Source: Bifidobacteriaceae bacterium (GTDB lineage Bacteria > Actinomycetota > Actinomycetes > Actinomycetales > WQXJ01). From it: a DNA stretch of 11,701 bases. Position numbers and translations under genes: made by a program. The notes below the pieces were generated by a model. That model searched no databases and was not told the origin of the DNA. It saw only the letters and a list, made by a program, of their open reading frames with translations. The stretch lies in NCBI GenBank assembly GCA_031279575.1, contig JAITIG010000225.1:1-11701 (forward strand). The letters run 5' to 3'. Shown here piece after piece: positions 1-7,303 of the stretch (position 1 is the first letter of the stretch; every line of letters starts with the position of its first letter).

Positions 1-5
1 TTGAT

Positions 6-11
6 CTCCTT
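6..11 (-). promoter_or_regulatory. Ribosome binding site of a gene lying beyond the left edge
   Basis: On the minus strand the permease stop codon (TAG at 21-19) is followed by the sequence CAAGGACAAGGAGATCAA, which reaches the window edge. The AAGGAG core (positions 11-6) is a near-perfect Shine-Dalgarno sequence with five bases left before the edge, so a start codon is expected within a few bases outside the window. The next gene would then be translated in the same operon as the permease. The usual partner is the ATP-binding subunit of the polysaccharide exporter (Wzt-like), but that identity is inference because none of it is visible. Confidence 0.6.
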
Positions 12-18
12 GTCCTTG

Positions 19-906
19 CTAGATCCGGACAGAGAAATCACGCTCCTTTGACATGAAGAACAATGATCCGGCCAACAGCGACACCAGCGCCCAAGCCAGC
101 GAGGCGACCCAGAAGGCCGGCGGCGGGGCGGTGGCGCGGATCAACGTCTCGCCCCAGCCGCCGCAGATCGGGTACATCGGGTTGGCCCACATGAGGGGAT
201 AAAACTTCGAGTCCGGCCCGACTTTGCTCAGCGGCCACAGCACCGGCGAGAGGTACATCCAGATGCGCAGGAAGTAGGGCAGGAAACTGCTGGTGTCCCG
301 GAAATACACTTGCAGCGCCCCCATCAGGGCGGCGATCCCAGCCGAGAAGACCACCATGGTCGCCAGGAAGTAGACCGACAGCGCCATCTCCCAGCCCCAG
401 GGCTGGAGCGAGCGGTCCCCCAGCACCAGTTTGATGACCAAGAACACCGGCACCGTCGGCAGGAAGCGGAAGAAGGACGTGCGCACGGCCGCGAACGGCA
501 TCAACAACCGCGGGAAGGCCATCCGCGAGATCAGCGCCCCGCCGCCGGTGACCGAGCCGGCGCCGGTACTGACGGCGCTCTGGAAAAGCGAGGCGTAAAG
601 AAACAGCCCGCAGCAGATTTGGACCAGCACCGGGCCGCCCTGGTTCAACGGCCGACCGGTCAAGATGACCACGAGGATGAAATAAACCACCGCCAGCAGC
701 GTCGGGTTGATGACCAGCCACAGCCGGCCGAAGACCGTGTCGGTGTGAGCCGAACGGATCGACGAGCGCGAGAACTCCGCCGCGAACGGCCAGCGCGCGA
801 CCAGGTCCCGCACATAGGGGCCGATCCTCGGCAGACCCGCCCGGCCAGCCTCATAGACGTGGAGTTCATCCCTGGCTTCGGAAGCCTCCGCAACGTTCTT
901 GGCCAA
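19..906 (-). CDS. ABC-2 type polysaccharide/polyol-phosphate export permease
   Basis: This is a 295-residue integral membrane protein of the ABC-2 permease family (Wzm/TagG/RfbD-like), the inner-membrane channel that exports lipid-linked glycans with an ATPase partner. The N-terminal ~55 residues are cytosolic. About six hydrophobic segments follow, near residues 63-83, 92-112, 138-162, 174-198, 208-226 and 265-285. The family-typical YFRD...LSPVLWP stretch (residues 201-225) and NPMYPI (242-247) are present, and the protein ends in a short charged tail. Its length is normal for the family. The start is a TTG codon at 906-904, chosen because GAAGGG lies six bases upstream and no ATG or GTG occurs in the first ~120 codons. 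It lies 87 bp downstream of the glycosyltransferase gene, probably in one operon. The glycan could be a wall polysaccharide, teichoic-acid-like polymer or galactan; the sequence does not decide. Confidence 0.88.
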   Translation of the reverse strand: MAKNVAEASEARDELHVYEAGRAGLPRIGPYVRDLVARWPFAAEFSRSSIRSAHTDTVFGRLWLVINPTLLAVVYFILVVILTGRPLNQGGPVLVQICCGLFLYASLFQSAVSTGAGSVTGGGALISRMAFPRLLMPFAAVRTSFFRFLPTVPVFLVIKLVLGDRSLQPWGWEMALSVYFLATMVVFSAGIAALMGALQVYFRDTSSFLPYFLRIWMYLSPVLWPLSKVGPDSKFYPLMWANPMYPICGGWGETLIRATAPPPAFWVASLAWALVSLLAGSLFFMSKERDFSVRI

Positions 907-993
907 TCTGGTCCCTTCTTCAAAACGGGCGCGCCCGCCCGCCGCCCACGAATGTGGTCCCCCAAAGAATAGCGCTGGCCGCGCCGATCCCGG

Positions 994-2037
994 TCAATCA
1001 GCCCGCGCGGTCCGCCGCTGAGCCGGGCGGCGCGCCAGGACGCCTCCCGCGAGGCCGCGCAAGAAGCCCGCCCCCCAGGCCATGTGCATGGTGGCGATGA
1101 CGACCGGCAGCCAGGCCCGCGCCCGCCGGTCGAGCCCCTTGGACTCAAGGGCCGCCGCCGCCACCACGCCCGCGGCGTACAAGCCCGGCACCGCCAGCAG
1201 GGACGCCGCCAGCCGGCCACGCCTCACCAGTCCGATGCCGCCGACCACCAGCCCCAGCCCAACAGCCGCCGCCGCCGCCGGTGGCGCCAGGTAGCGCGGC
1301 GACGCCGTCCCCGGGTAAGCCCTGATCACCTGCCAACGCCAGCGCCCGGTGGCGTAGAACTGGCGGGCCAGCGCCCGCCAGGTGCGCCGCGGGCGGTAGA
1401 CAACGCTCAGCGACGGGTCGAACCAGACCACCTGGCCGGCCTCGATCAGGCGGTGGTTCAACTCCCAGTCCTGGGCGCGCGCGAACGACTCGTTGAAGCC
1501 GCCCACCGCCTCCAGCGCGGAGCGGCGGTAGTTCCCCAGATAAACGGTCTTGGCCGGACCGGCCACCCCCCCGGTGTGGAACGACTCGGCGCCAATGCCA
1601 TAGGGAGTGGACATGGCCCGCGCCACCGCCTTCTGGAACGGCTGCGTGCCTTCCGGCGCCATCATCCCGCCCACATTGGCGCCGCCCGTCTGCTCCAGGA
1701 CCTCGACCGCCCGCCGCACGTAACCGGGCGGCAGCTGCGAATGCCCGTCCACACGCACCAGGTAGTCATGGCGCGCCTCGCGCCAAGCGCGGTTCAGGCC
1801 CTGCGGCGTGGCCCCGCTCGGATTCGCCACCAGCCGCAACTGCGGGTGGCGCGCCGCCAATTCCTCGGCCAGGGCGCCGGTGGCGTCGCTGGACGGGCCC
1901 ACGGCCATGACGACCTCGAACGGTCCCGGATAATCCTGGTCCAGGATGCTGCGCAGGGCCTGCTCCAGGTGCGCCGCCTCGTCGCGGACGCAAAGGAAGA
2001 CGCTCACCCCCGGCCAGTCCCCGGAACTCGAATTCAC
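994..2037 (-). CDS. Glycosyltransferase family 2, ExoA-like, with C-terminal membrane segments
   Basis: This is a 347-residue GT-A fold glycosyltransferase, expected to move a sugar from a nucleotide donor onto a lipid-linked glycan at the inner face of the membrane. The N-terminal strand VSVFLCVRDE (residues 11-20) is the nucleotide-binding entrance. DGHS (97-100) takes the place of the metal-binding DXD motif, a variant I recall from succinoglycan ExoA-type enzymes. RAQDWELN (187-194) carries the likely acidic catalytic base, and GRWRW (231-235) resembles the RW motif of processive GT2 enzymes. Hydrophobic segments near 250-272, 278-297 and 308-328 suggest membrane anchoring. The frame stays open upstream to 2640, but the real start is taken as GTG at 2037-2035: family homology begins there, AGGA sits eight bases upstream, and upstream codons only translate tandem repeats and the antisense of the divergent gene. 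Acceptor and sugar are unknown. Confidence 0.87.
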   Translation of the reverse strand: MNSSSGDWPGVSVFLCVRDEAAHLEQALRSILDQDYPGPFEVVMAVGPSSDATGALAEELAARHPQLRLVANPSGATPQGLNRAWREARHDYLVRVDGHSQLPPGYVRRAVEVLEQTGGANVGGMMAPEGTQPFQKAVARAMSTPYGIGAESFHTGGVAGPAKTVYLGNYRRSALEAVGGFNESFARAQDWELNHRLIEAGQVVWFDPSLSVVYRPRRTWRALARQFYATGRWRWQVIRAYPGTASPRYLAPPAAAAAVGLGLVVGGIGLVRRGRLAASLLAVPGLYAAGVVAAAALESKGLDRRARAWLPVVIATMHMAWGAGFLRGLAGGVLARRPAQRRTARAD

Positions 2038-2056
2038 GCCCCGAATCCTACCCGCC

Positions 2057-2101
2057 GCCGCCCGCCCCAATGCCGCCCGCCCCAATGCCGCCCGCCCCAA
2101 T
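2057..2101. repeat. Three perfect copies of a 15-bp tandem repeat
   Basis: The unit GCCGCCCGCCCCAAT occurs at 2057-2071, 2072-2086 and 2087-2101 without mismatch, and a degenerate partial copy begins at 2102. Because the unit is a multiple of three, it leaves the minus-strand frame open upstream of the glycosyltransferase as a false five-residue protein repeat. It lies 20 bp upstream of the glycosyltransferase start, in the divergent promoter region. Confidence 0.93.
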
Positions 2102-2120
2102 GCCGTCCGCCGCCACGCAG

Positions 2121-2144
2121 CCCGGCCCCGCCCGGCCCCGCCCG
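2121..2144. repeat. Short 10-bp tandem repeat
   Basis: CCCGGCCCCG is present at 2121-2130 and 2131-2140 and is followed by a partial third copy (CCCG at 2141-2144). It is a second, unrelated simple-repeat block in the same divergent promoter region, about 40 bp before the sugar dehydrogenase start. Confidence 0.8.
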
Positions 2145-2181
2145 GGGACCGGCGGGCGTGGCCGACCAGTAAGGTAGGCGC

Positions 2182-3558
2182 GTGCGCATATCTGTGATCG
2201 GTTGCGGCTACCTTGGCGCCGTCCACGCCGCCGCCATGGCCGAGTTGGGGCATCAGGTGGTCGGCGTCGACATCGACCAGGCCAAGGTGGCCGACCTGGC
2301 GGCCGGCCGGCCGCCGTTCTACGAGCCCGGACTGACCCGCCTGCTGCGCGACGGCCTCGACTCTGGGCGGCTCGCCTTCACCGACTCGCTGGCCGCGGCC
2401 GCGCAGGGGGCGAGCGTCCACTTCATCTGCGTCGGCACGCCGCAGGCCGCGGATTCGCTGGAGGCCGATCTGACGGCCCTGCACATCGCCGCCGAAGCCC
2501 TCGTCCCGCTGCTCGAGCCCGGGGCCGTGGTGGTCGGCAAATCGACAGTGCCGGTCGGCACCGCCCGGCCGCTGGCCGCCCGCCTGGCCGACGCCTCCGC
2601 CCACCTGGTCTGGAATCCCGAATTCCTGCGCGAGGGGCACGCTGTGGCGGACACGCTCTCCCCCGACCGTATTGTCTACGGCCTGGCCGAGGCGCCCGGA
2701 GCGGCCGGGGCCGGCGCCGAGGACGCCTGCGGGTCCGGCTTCGGCAGCGCGGCGGCGGCCGCCGTCTTGGACCAGGTTTACGCTCCTCTGTTGGCGGGCG
2801 GCGCGCCGCGCCTGAAGATGTCATTCGAGTCGGCCGAACTGGTCAAGGCCTCGGCCAACTCATACCTGGCGCTGCGCGTCAGCTTCATCAACGCCATCTC
2901 CGACCTGGCCGATTCGGCCGGCGCCGACATCTTGGACGTGGCCGCCGCCCTGCGCCTAGACGAGCGCATTGGGCGGCGCTTCCTCAACCCGGGCCTGGGC
3001 TACGGCGGCGGCTGCCTGCCGAAGGACATGCACGCCCTGACCGCCAGGGCCGAACAGTTGGGCGCCCCGCTGACCGCCGCGCTCTTGGCCACGGCCGACC
3101 AGATCAACGTCTCGCGCCGCGTCCGCGTGGTCGAGTTGACCCAGCGCGCCTTGGGCGGCCCGGTCGCCGGGTCGCGCCTGGCCGTCCTGGGACTGGCTTT
3201 CAAGCCCATGTCCGATGACGTCCGCAACAGTCAGGCGGTGTTGGTGGCCGAGGCCCTGGCCGCGGCGGGCGCGCAGGTGACCGCCACCGACCCGCAAGCG
3301 GTGGCGTCCGCCCGGGCCTCGCACCCGGCCTTGGGCTACGCCGATTCGGTGGCCGAGGCGGTCCGCGACGCGCAGGCGCTGCTGGTGCTGACCGAATGGC
3401 CCGAGTACCGCGAACTCGATCCGGCCCGGGTGGCCGAATGGACCGCCGCCCGCGAGGTGGTCGACGCCCGCGCCGCGCTCGACGCGCCCGCCTGGGCGAA
3501 GGCCGGCTGGACCGTCCGCTCGCCCGGGCGCCCGCCTGTCGTCCCGTCCAAGTCCTGA
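2182..3558 (+). CDS. UDP-glucose 6-dehydrogenase family protein (UDP-glucose/GDP-mannose dehydrogenase)
   Basis: This 458-residue protein probably oxidises UDP-glucose to UDP-glucuronate with two NAD+. The N-terminal Rossmann domain opens with GCGYLG (residues 7-12) and has an acidic strand end at D30. STVPVGT (121-127) and WNPEFLREG (144-152) follow, then the central helical domain with K222 and N226, and GGGCLPKD (275-282) with catalytic C278. Relative to the Streptococcus pyogenes enzyme, the expected residues T122, E147, E151, K222, N226, C278 and D282 are all present with conserved spacing. The C-terminal domain has FKPMSDDVRNS (340-350), which binds the sugar nucleotide. Residues ~170-195 form an Ala/Gly-rich insertion between the domains. 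The GTG start has AAGG seven bases upstream. It lies beside glycosyltransferase and exporter genes, which fits surface glycan supply. GDP-mannose or UDP-N-acetylhexosamine as substrate is not excluded. Confidence 0.9.
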   Translation: MRISVIGCGYLGAVHAAAMAELGHQVVGVDIDQAKVADLAAGRPPFYEPGLTRLLRDGLDSGRLAFTDSLAAAAQGASVHFICVGTPQAADSLEADLTALHIAAEALVPLLEPGAVVVGKSTVPVGTARPLAARLADASAHLVWNPEFLREGHAVADTLSPDRIVYGLAEAPGAAGAGAEDACGSGFGSAAAAAVLDQVYAPLLAGGAPRLKMSFESAELVKASANSYLALRVSFINAISDLADSAGADILDVAAALRLDERIGRRFLNPGLGYGGGCLPKDMHALTARAEQLGAPLTAALLATADQINVSRRVRVVELTQRALGGPVAGSRLAVLGLAFKPMSDDVRNSQAVLVAEALAAAGAQVTATDPQAVASARASHPALGYADSVAEAVRDAQALLVLTEWPEYRELDPARVAEWTAAREVVDARAALDAPAWAKAGWTVRSPGRPPVVPSKS

Positions 3559-3586
3559 ACCGAAGCGCCCCCGCCCCGCCCCGGGG

Positions 3587-6500
3587 TCACAGCCCGCGCA
3601 GGTCGCGGACCATCGGGTCCGGCATGCCGAAGCGGTGCGCGGTCACGGCCACCGCCTGCTCGACCACGAACGGCAGGATTTCCAGCCGCCCGGACTCGGT
3701 GGGCGGGTTGGCGTAGACCGCCACGTCCGGGCGCCCGCCGATGCCGTCTAGCAGTTCCCCGCCGGCGCCTCCCACCAGCCGCACACGGCCGCCAGGCCCG
3801 GCGGCGAGGCGCGCCGCGAAGGTGGCGTCATCCTCGACCACGACGCTTCGGCCGATGGCCGCCAGCGCCCCGTCGAGCCAGGCCGGCAGCGGATCGGCGC
3901 TCGAGGCCACCCATTCGCCGCCGGCGGTCAGGCCGGCCACCAGCACTTTGGCCAGGGCCGCCGGGTCGCCTCCCGGCGCCAGCCGCACCTGGACGGCGCG
4001 CAGGAACGGCCGGTAGCGGAGCACATTATGCTCGGCGGTCAACCCGGTGACGTCGCGCGGCGCGAAGTGGCCGGACCAGGCCTCGGCGGCGGACGCCGCC
4101 GCCCGCGCCAGACTCGCCGCCCGGTCTTGTTCCAGCCCCGCCTCGGCGGCTCTGACCAGCACGGACACCCCGGCCCCGAGGGGCGCGGGCGGGTCGGCTG
4201 GGCTGGCGCTGTTGGCGGCATCGGCGGCATCGGCGTTACCGGCGTCACCGGCCTTACCGGCGGCATCGGCGTCACCGGCCTTACCGGCGGCCGGCGCCCA
4301 ATCGGCCAAACCGATCAGGTAGTTCGGGCCGCCGGCCTTGGCGCCGGCGCCAACGGCCGAGCGTTTCCAGCCGCCGAACGGCTGGCGGCGCACAATCGCC
4401 CCGGTGATGGTGCGATTGACATAGATGTTGCCGGCGTGGATGTGCTCCAACCAGTACTCGATCTCCGCCCGGTCGAGCGAGTGCAGGCCGCTGGTCAGGC
4501 CGTAGTCGACCTGGTTGGCCCAGGCCACCGCCTGCTCCAGGGTCTCGGCCCGCATCACGCCCAGCACCGGCCCGAAGTATTCGGTCAGATGGAACTCGCT
4601 GCCGGGCCGGACCCCGGCCCGGATGCCGGGGCTCCAGAGGCGGCCGTCGCCGTCAAGCTGGCGCGGGCGCAACACCCATTGCTGACCGGGCTCAAGCTCT
4701 GTCAAGCCGCGCCGCAGCTTGGCCCCCGGCGGCTCGATCACCGGCCCCATCATTGTGGTCGGGTCGGTGGCCGGACCGACTTTGAGCGACTGGGCGGCGT
4801 CGATCAACTGGTCGCGGAAGCGGCGCGACCGCGCCGCCGAGCCGACCAAGATGACCAGCGAGGCGGCCGAGCACTTCTGGCCGGCATGGCCGAAGGCCGA
4901 GGCGGCCACGTCCTTGGCGGCCAAGTTCATGTCCGCCGATGGCGTCACAATGATGGCGTTCTTGCCGGACGTCTCAGCCAACAAGGTCAGCGACGGCCTC
5001 AGCGAGCGGAACAATTCGGCCGTCTCATAGGAGCCCGTCAAGATCACCTGATCGACCTGCGGGTGGGCGATCAGCCGCGACCCCAGCTCCCCGGACGCCA
5101 AGCTGACCAGGCGCAGGACCTCGCGCGGCACGCCCGCCCGCCACAGCGCCTCGGCCACCACGGCCCCCGTCCGGGCGGTCAACCGGGCCGGTTTGAAGAC
5201 CACGGCGCTGCCGGCGGCCAAGGCCGCCAGCACCCCGCCGGCGGGGATCGAGCAGGGGAAGTTCCACGGCGGCACCACCGCCGTCACCCGGCGCGGGCGG
5301 AACTCAGCGCCCTCGATGTTCTCCAACTCCAAGGCCGCCTCGGCGTAGTAGTGCGCGAAGTCGACCGCCTCTGAGACCTCCGGGTCGCCCTGGTCGATCG
5401 TCTTGCCGGCCTCCGCCGCCATGATCTCCAACAGGTCCGAGCGCCGGGCCTCGAGGGCTTCGCCGGCGGCGTGCAAGATGGCGGACCGTTCGGCGCCGCC
5501 CCGCGCCGCCCAAGCGGCGCCCGCCGCCGCCGCCTCCCCGACCAAACGATCCAAGTCCTCGGCGCCGGGGACCACGGCATCGGCGGTGGTCGCCAAACCC
5601 AACTCGGTGATCCGCGCCCGCGCCAAAATGGCCGTCGCCGCCGCCTGATTGGCGGCCACGGCCGGGTCGGTGTCAGGCGTCTCGGCGAAGTGTCCGGGGC
5701 CGGGGCGACCGGCGGCGGCGAAGCGGTCGGCGCTCCGGCGCGGCGCCGGCTGGGCCGCGTCGAGCGCGGCCACCGAGGCGAGGAACCGCTGGCGCTCGCG
5801 CTCGAACAACTCCGGGCTCTCCGCCAAGTCGAACACCGCCGACATGAAGTTGGCGTGGTCGGCGCCCTCCTCCAGGCGGCGGACCAGGTAGGCGATGGCG
5901 ACGTCGAACTGGGACGGGGACACCACCGGCGTGTACAGGCGGACCGCGCCGACCTCCCTCTTGACGGCCTCGACTTGGCCCTTGGCCATGCCCAGCAGCA
6001 TCTCGAACTCGACGGCGGCGCGGACCTGGCGCCGCCCGGCCAGCAGCCAGGCGTAGGCGATGTCAAAGAGGTTGTGTCCGGCAACGCCCAGGCGCACCGC
6101 GTCGACGCGGGCCGGGTCGAGAGCGTAGTCCAGCACCCTCAAGTAGTTGGCGTCGGTGTCGACCTTGGTCAAACAGGTGGCCAGCGGCCAGCCGTGGAGG
6201 GACGCCTGCACCCGTTCCATAGGCAGGTTGGCGCCCTTGACCAGGCGCACCTTGACCGGCGCCCCGCCCCGGGCGCGGCGCCCGGAGGACCACTCCTGGA
6301 GGTCGGCCATGGCGCCGAGGGCGTCCGGCAGATAGGCCTGGAGCACAATCCCGGCTTCCAGCCCCAAGAACTCCGGACGCTCGAGGATGGCCTTGAAGAC
6401 GGCCACCGTCAGCTCGAGATCGTGGTATTCCTCCATGTCGAGGTTCACAAACTTGCCGGCCGGCGCCGCCGCCCGGAACAGCGGCACCAGACGCTCGGCC

Positions 6501-7162
6501 ACGGCCGCGACGGTGGCGTCGAAAGCCCAGGGCGCGTGCGGGGCCACCGCCGCCGAGACCTTGATCGACACATAATCCACATCCGGCCGGCTCAGCAATT
6601 CGATGGTGCCGTCGAGGCGGGCGTCGGCCTCCTTGGCGCCCAGCACCGCCTCGCCCAGCAGATTGATGTTCAGCTTGGTGGTGGCGTCCCCGCGCAAGCG
6701 CGCCAGCGCCGGGCCCAGGCGCCGCTCGGTGGCGTCGATCACCAGGTGGCCGACCATCTCGCGGAGCACCCGCCGCGCCGCCGGCACCACCAGGTCAGGG
6801 GCCACCCGCCCGAGCGCCCCGCCCACTTTGACGGCCGCGCGCATGTGCTTGGGCACGAACTGCGGCACCAGCGGCGCGATCTCAGCCAGCACGCCGCCGG
6901 CCACCGCCGGGTCTTCGGGGCGGATGACGCCATCGATGAAACGAGTTGTGAAGCCCAAGCCGCTGGGGTCTTTGAGCAGCCCGGCCAGCAAAGCCGCCGA
7001 GGCGTCGGGGGGGATCTCCCCGGCTTGGCCGAGCCAAGTCCGCACCAAAGCGATGGCTTCTTCAAGCAGACTGGGGTCGATGGCGTCGGGGCTGGCGGGG
7101 GTTTCGGCCTGGTGGGCCAGTCGGGCCGCCTCGCCCGGGGTGAGGTTGGAGAGCGATTGCAT
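3587..7162 (-). CDS. putA: Bifunctional proline dehydrogenase / L-glutamate-gamma-semialdehyde dehydrogenase
   Basis: This 1191-residue enzyme oxidises proline to P5C with FAD and then to glutamate with NAD+. The proline dehydrogenase barrel covers about residues 160-465, with VSIKVS (lysine at 201), MEEYHD, RLVKGAN, AGHN, and the proline-carboxylate-binding YLVRRLEE (425-432). The aldehyde dehydrogenase covers about 525-955: PWNF with N634, K657, E730 in LAETSGKN and nucleophile C764 in GQKCSAAS. A repetitive linker (~957-995) leads to a C-terminal domain of about 195 residues holding NVLRYRP and NPPTESGRLEI. No N-terminal DNA-binding domain is visible, so self-repression is not expected. 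The start is ATG 7162-7160, where coherent protein begins; only GGGGG abuts it, so GTG 7177 or ATG 7231 (an Arg-rich extension) remain possible. It converges on the sugar dehydrogenase gene with 28 bp between the stops. Confidence 0.93.
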   Translation of the reverse strand: MQSLSNLTPGEAARLAHQAETPASPDAIDPSLLEEAIALVRTWLGQAGEIPPDASAALLAGLLKDPSGLGFTTRFIDGVIRPEDPAVAGGVLAEIAPLVPQFVPKHMRAAVKVGGALGRVAPDLVVPAARRVLREMVGHLVIDATERRLGPALARLRGDATTKLNINLLGEAVLGAKEADARLDGTIELLSRPDVDYVSIKVSAAVAPHAPWAFDATVAAVAERLVPLFRAAAPAGKFVNLDMEEYHDLELTVAVFKAILERPEFLGLEAGIVLQAYLPDALGAMADLQEWSSGRRARGGAPVKVRLVKGANLPMERVQASLHGWPLATCLTKVDTDANYLRVLDYALDPARVDAVRLGVAGHNLFDIAYAWLLAGRRQVRAAVEFEMLLGMAKGQVEAVKREVGAVRLYTPVVSPSQFDVAIAYLVRRLEEGADHANFMSAVFDLAESPELFERERQRFLASVAALDAAQPAPRRSADRFAAAGRPGPGHFAETPDTDPAVAANQAAATAILARARITELGLATTADAVVPGAEDLDRLVGEAAAAGAAWAARGGAERSAILHAAGEALEARRSDLLEIMAAEAGKTIDQGDPEVSEAVDFAHYYAEAALELENIEGAEFRPRRVTAVVPPWNFPCSIPAGGVLAALAAGSAVVFKPARLTARTGAVVAEALWRAGVPREVLRLVSLASGELGSRLIAHPQVDQVILTGSYETAELFRSLRPSLTLLAETSGKNAIIVTPSADMNLAAKDVAASAFGHAGQKCSAASLVILVGSAARSRRFRDQLIDAAQSLKVGPATDPTTMMGPVIEPPGAKLRRGLTELEPGQQWVLRPRQLDGDGRLWSPGIRAGVRPGSEFHLTEYFGPVLGVMRAETLEQAVAWANQVDYGLTSGLHSLDRAEIEYWLEHIHAGNIYVNRTITGAIVRRQPFGGWKRSAVGAGAKAGGPNYLIGLADWAPAAGKAGDADAAGKAGDAGNADAADAANSASPADPPAPLGAGVSVLVRAAEAGLEQDRAASLARAAASAAEAWSGHFAPRDVTGLTAEHNVLRYRPFLRAVQVRLAPGGDPAALAKVLVAGLTAGGEWVASSADPLPAWLDGALAAIGRSVVVEDDATFAARLAAGPGGRVRLVGGAGGELLDGIGGRPDVAVYANPPTESGRLEILPFVVEQAVAVTAHRFGMPDPMVRDLRGL
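4241..4291. repeat. 27-bp-period tandem repeat encoding the PutA linker
   Basis: A 24-base block starting GGCGTCACCGGCCTTACC is present identically at 4241-4264 and 4268-4291, giving a 27-bp period. Related degenerate units extend left to about 4210. On the minus strand it encodes an approximate nine-residue repeat (K-A-G-D-A-D-A-A-G type) in the linker between the aldehyde dehydrogenase and C-terminal domains of PutA. The period is in frame, so copy-number change would lengthen or shorten the linker without breaking the protein. Confidence 0.88.
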
Positions 7163-7246
7163 CCCCCAATTGTGCACGATCCGCGGCCCGGCCGCGCCGC
7201 GGTCACGCCGTCGGCGCAACGGCCGCCCCATGCCGCGGCTTTGTCA

Positions 7247-7270
7247 GGGCAGACGGAGCGCCGTCTGGCC
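7247..7270 (-). terminator. GC-rich hairpin downstream of the phosphatase gene, possible terminator
   Basis: CAGACGG (7250-7256) and CCGTCTG (7261-7267) form a perfect seven-pair stem with an AGCG loop. Beyond one G-G mismatch, two more G-C pairs extend it to 7247-7270. It begins 33 bases after the phosphatase stop codon and lies 85 bp before the putA start, in a 141-bp gap between two genes on the same strand. There is no T-run after it on the minus strand, so it would be a U-less terminator of the kind common in actinobacteria, or an attenuating or mRNA-end-stabilising hairpin. Confidence 0.5.
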
Positions 7271-7303
7271 CCGTCTTCCGCCCGTCAGGGCATGGGCGCG
7301 CCG

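Larger units (their letters stand above)
2038..2181. other. Divergent intergenic region with tandem repeats
   Basis: These 144 bp separate the leftward glycosyltransferase gene from the rightward sugar dehydrogenase gene and so should hold both promoters. I see no convincing -35/-10 pair on either strand; the sequence is dominated by C-rich simple repeats. Only the ribosome binding sites at its two ends are clear: AGGA (minus strand, eight bases before GTG 2037) and AAGG at 2171-2174 (plus strand, seven bases before GTG 2182). Confidence 0.6.

Noticed and set aside
944..960. Possible promoter or terminator between the glycosyltransferase and permease genes (907-993)
   Set aside because: Only a short loop-less GC palindrome (CGGGCGCGCCCG near 927-938) and no paired promoter hexamers were seen; not enough to call.
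2038..2640. Open minus-strand frame that would extend the glycosyltransferase N-terminus by about 200 residues
   Set aside because: The extension is antisense to the well-supported sugar dehydrogenase and translates the 15-bp repeat. GT2 homology begins at the GTG at 2037, which has its own ribosome binding site.
4028..5374. Plus-strand open frame of 448 codons opposite putA
   Set aside because: It is a mirror of the aldehyde dehydrogenase coding strand. The repetitive Gly/Val/Thr stretch in it is the antisense of the linker repeat, not a collagen-like protein.
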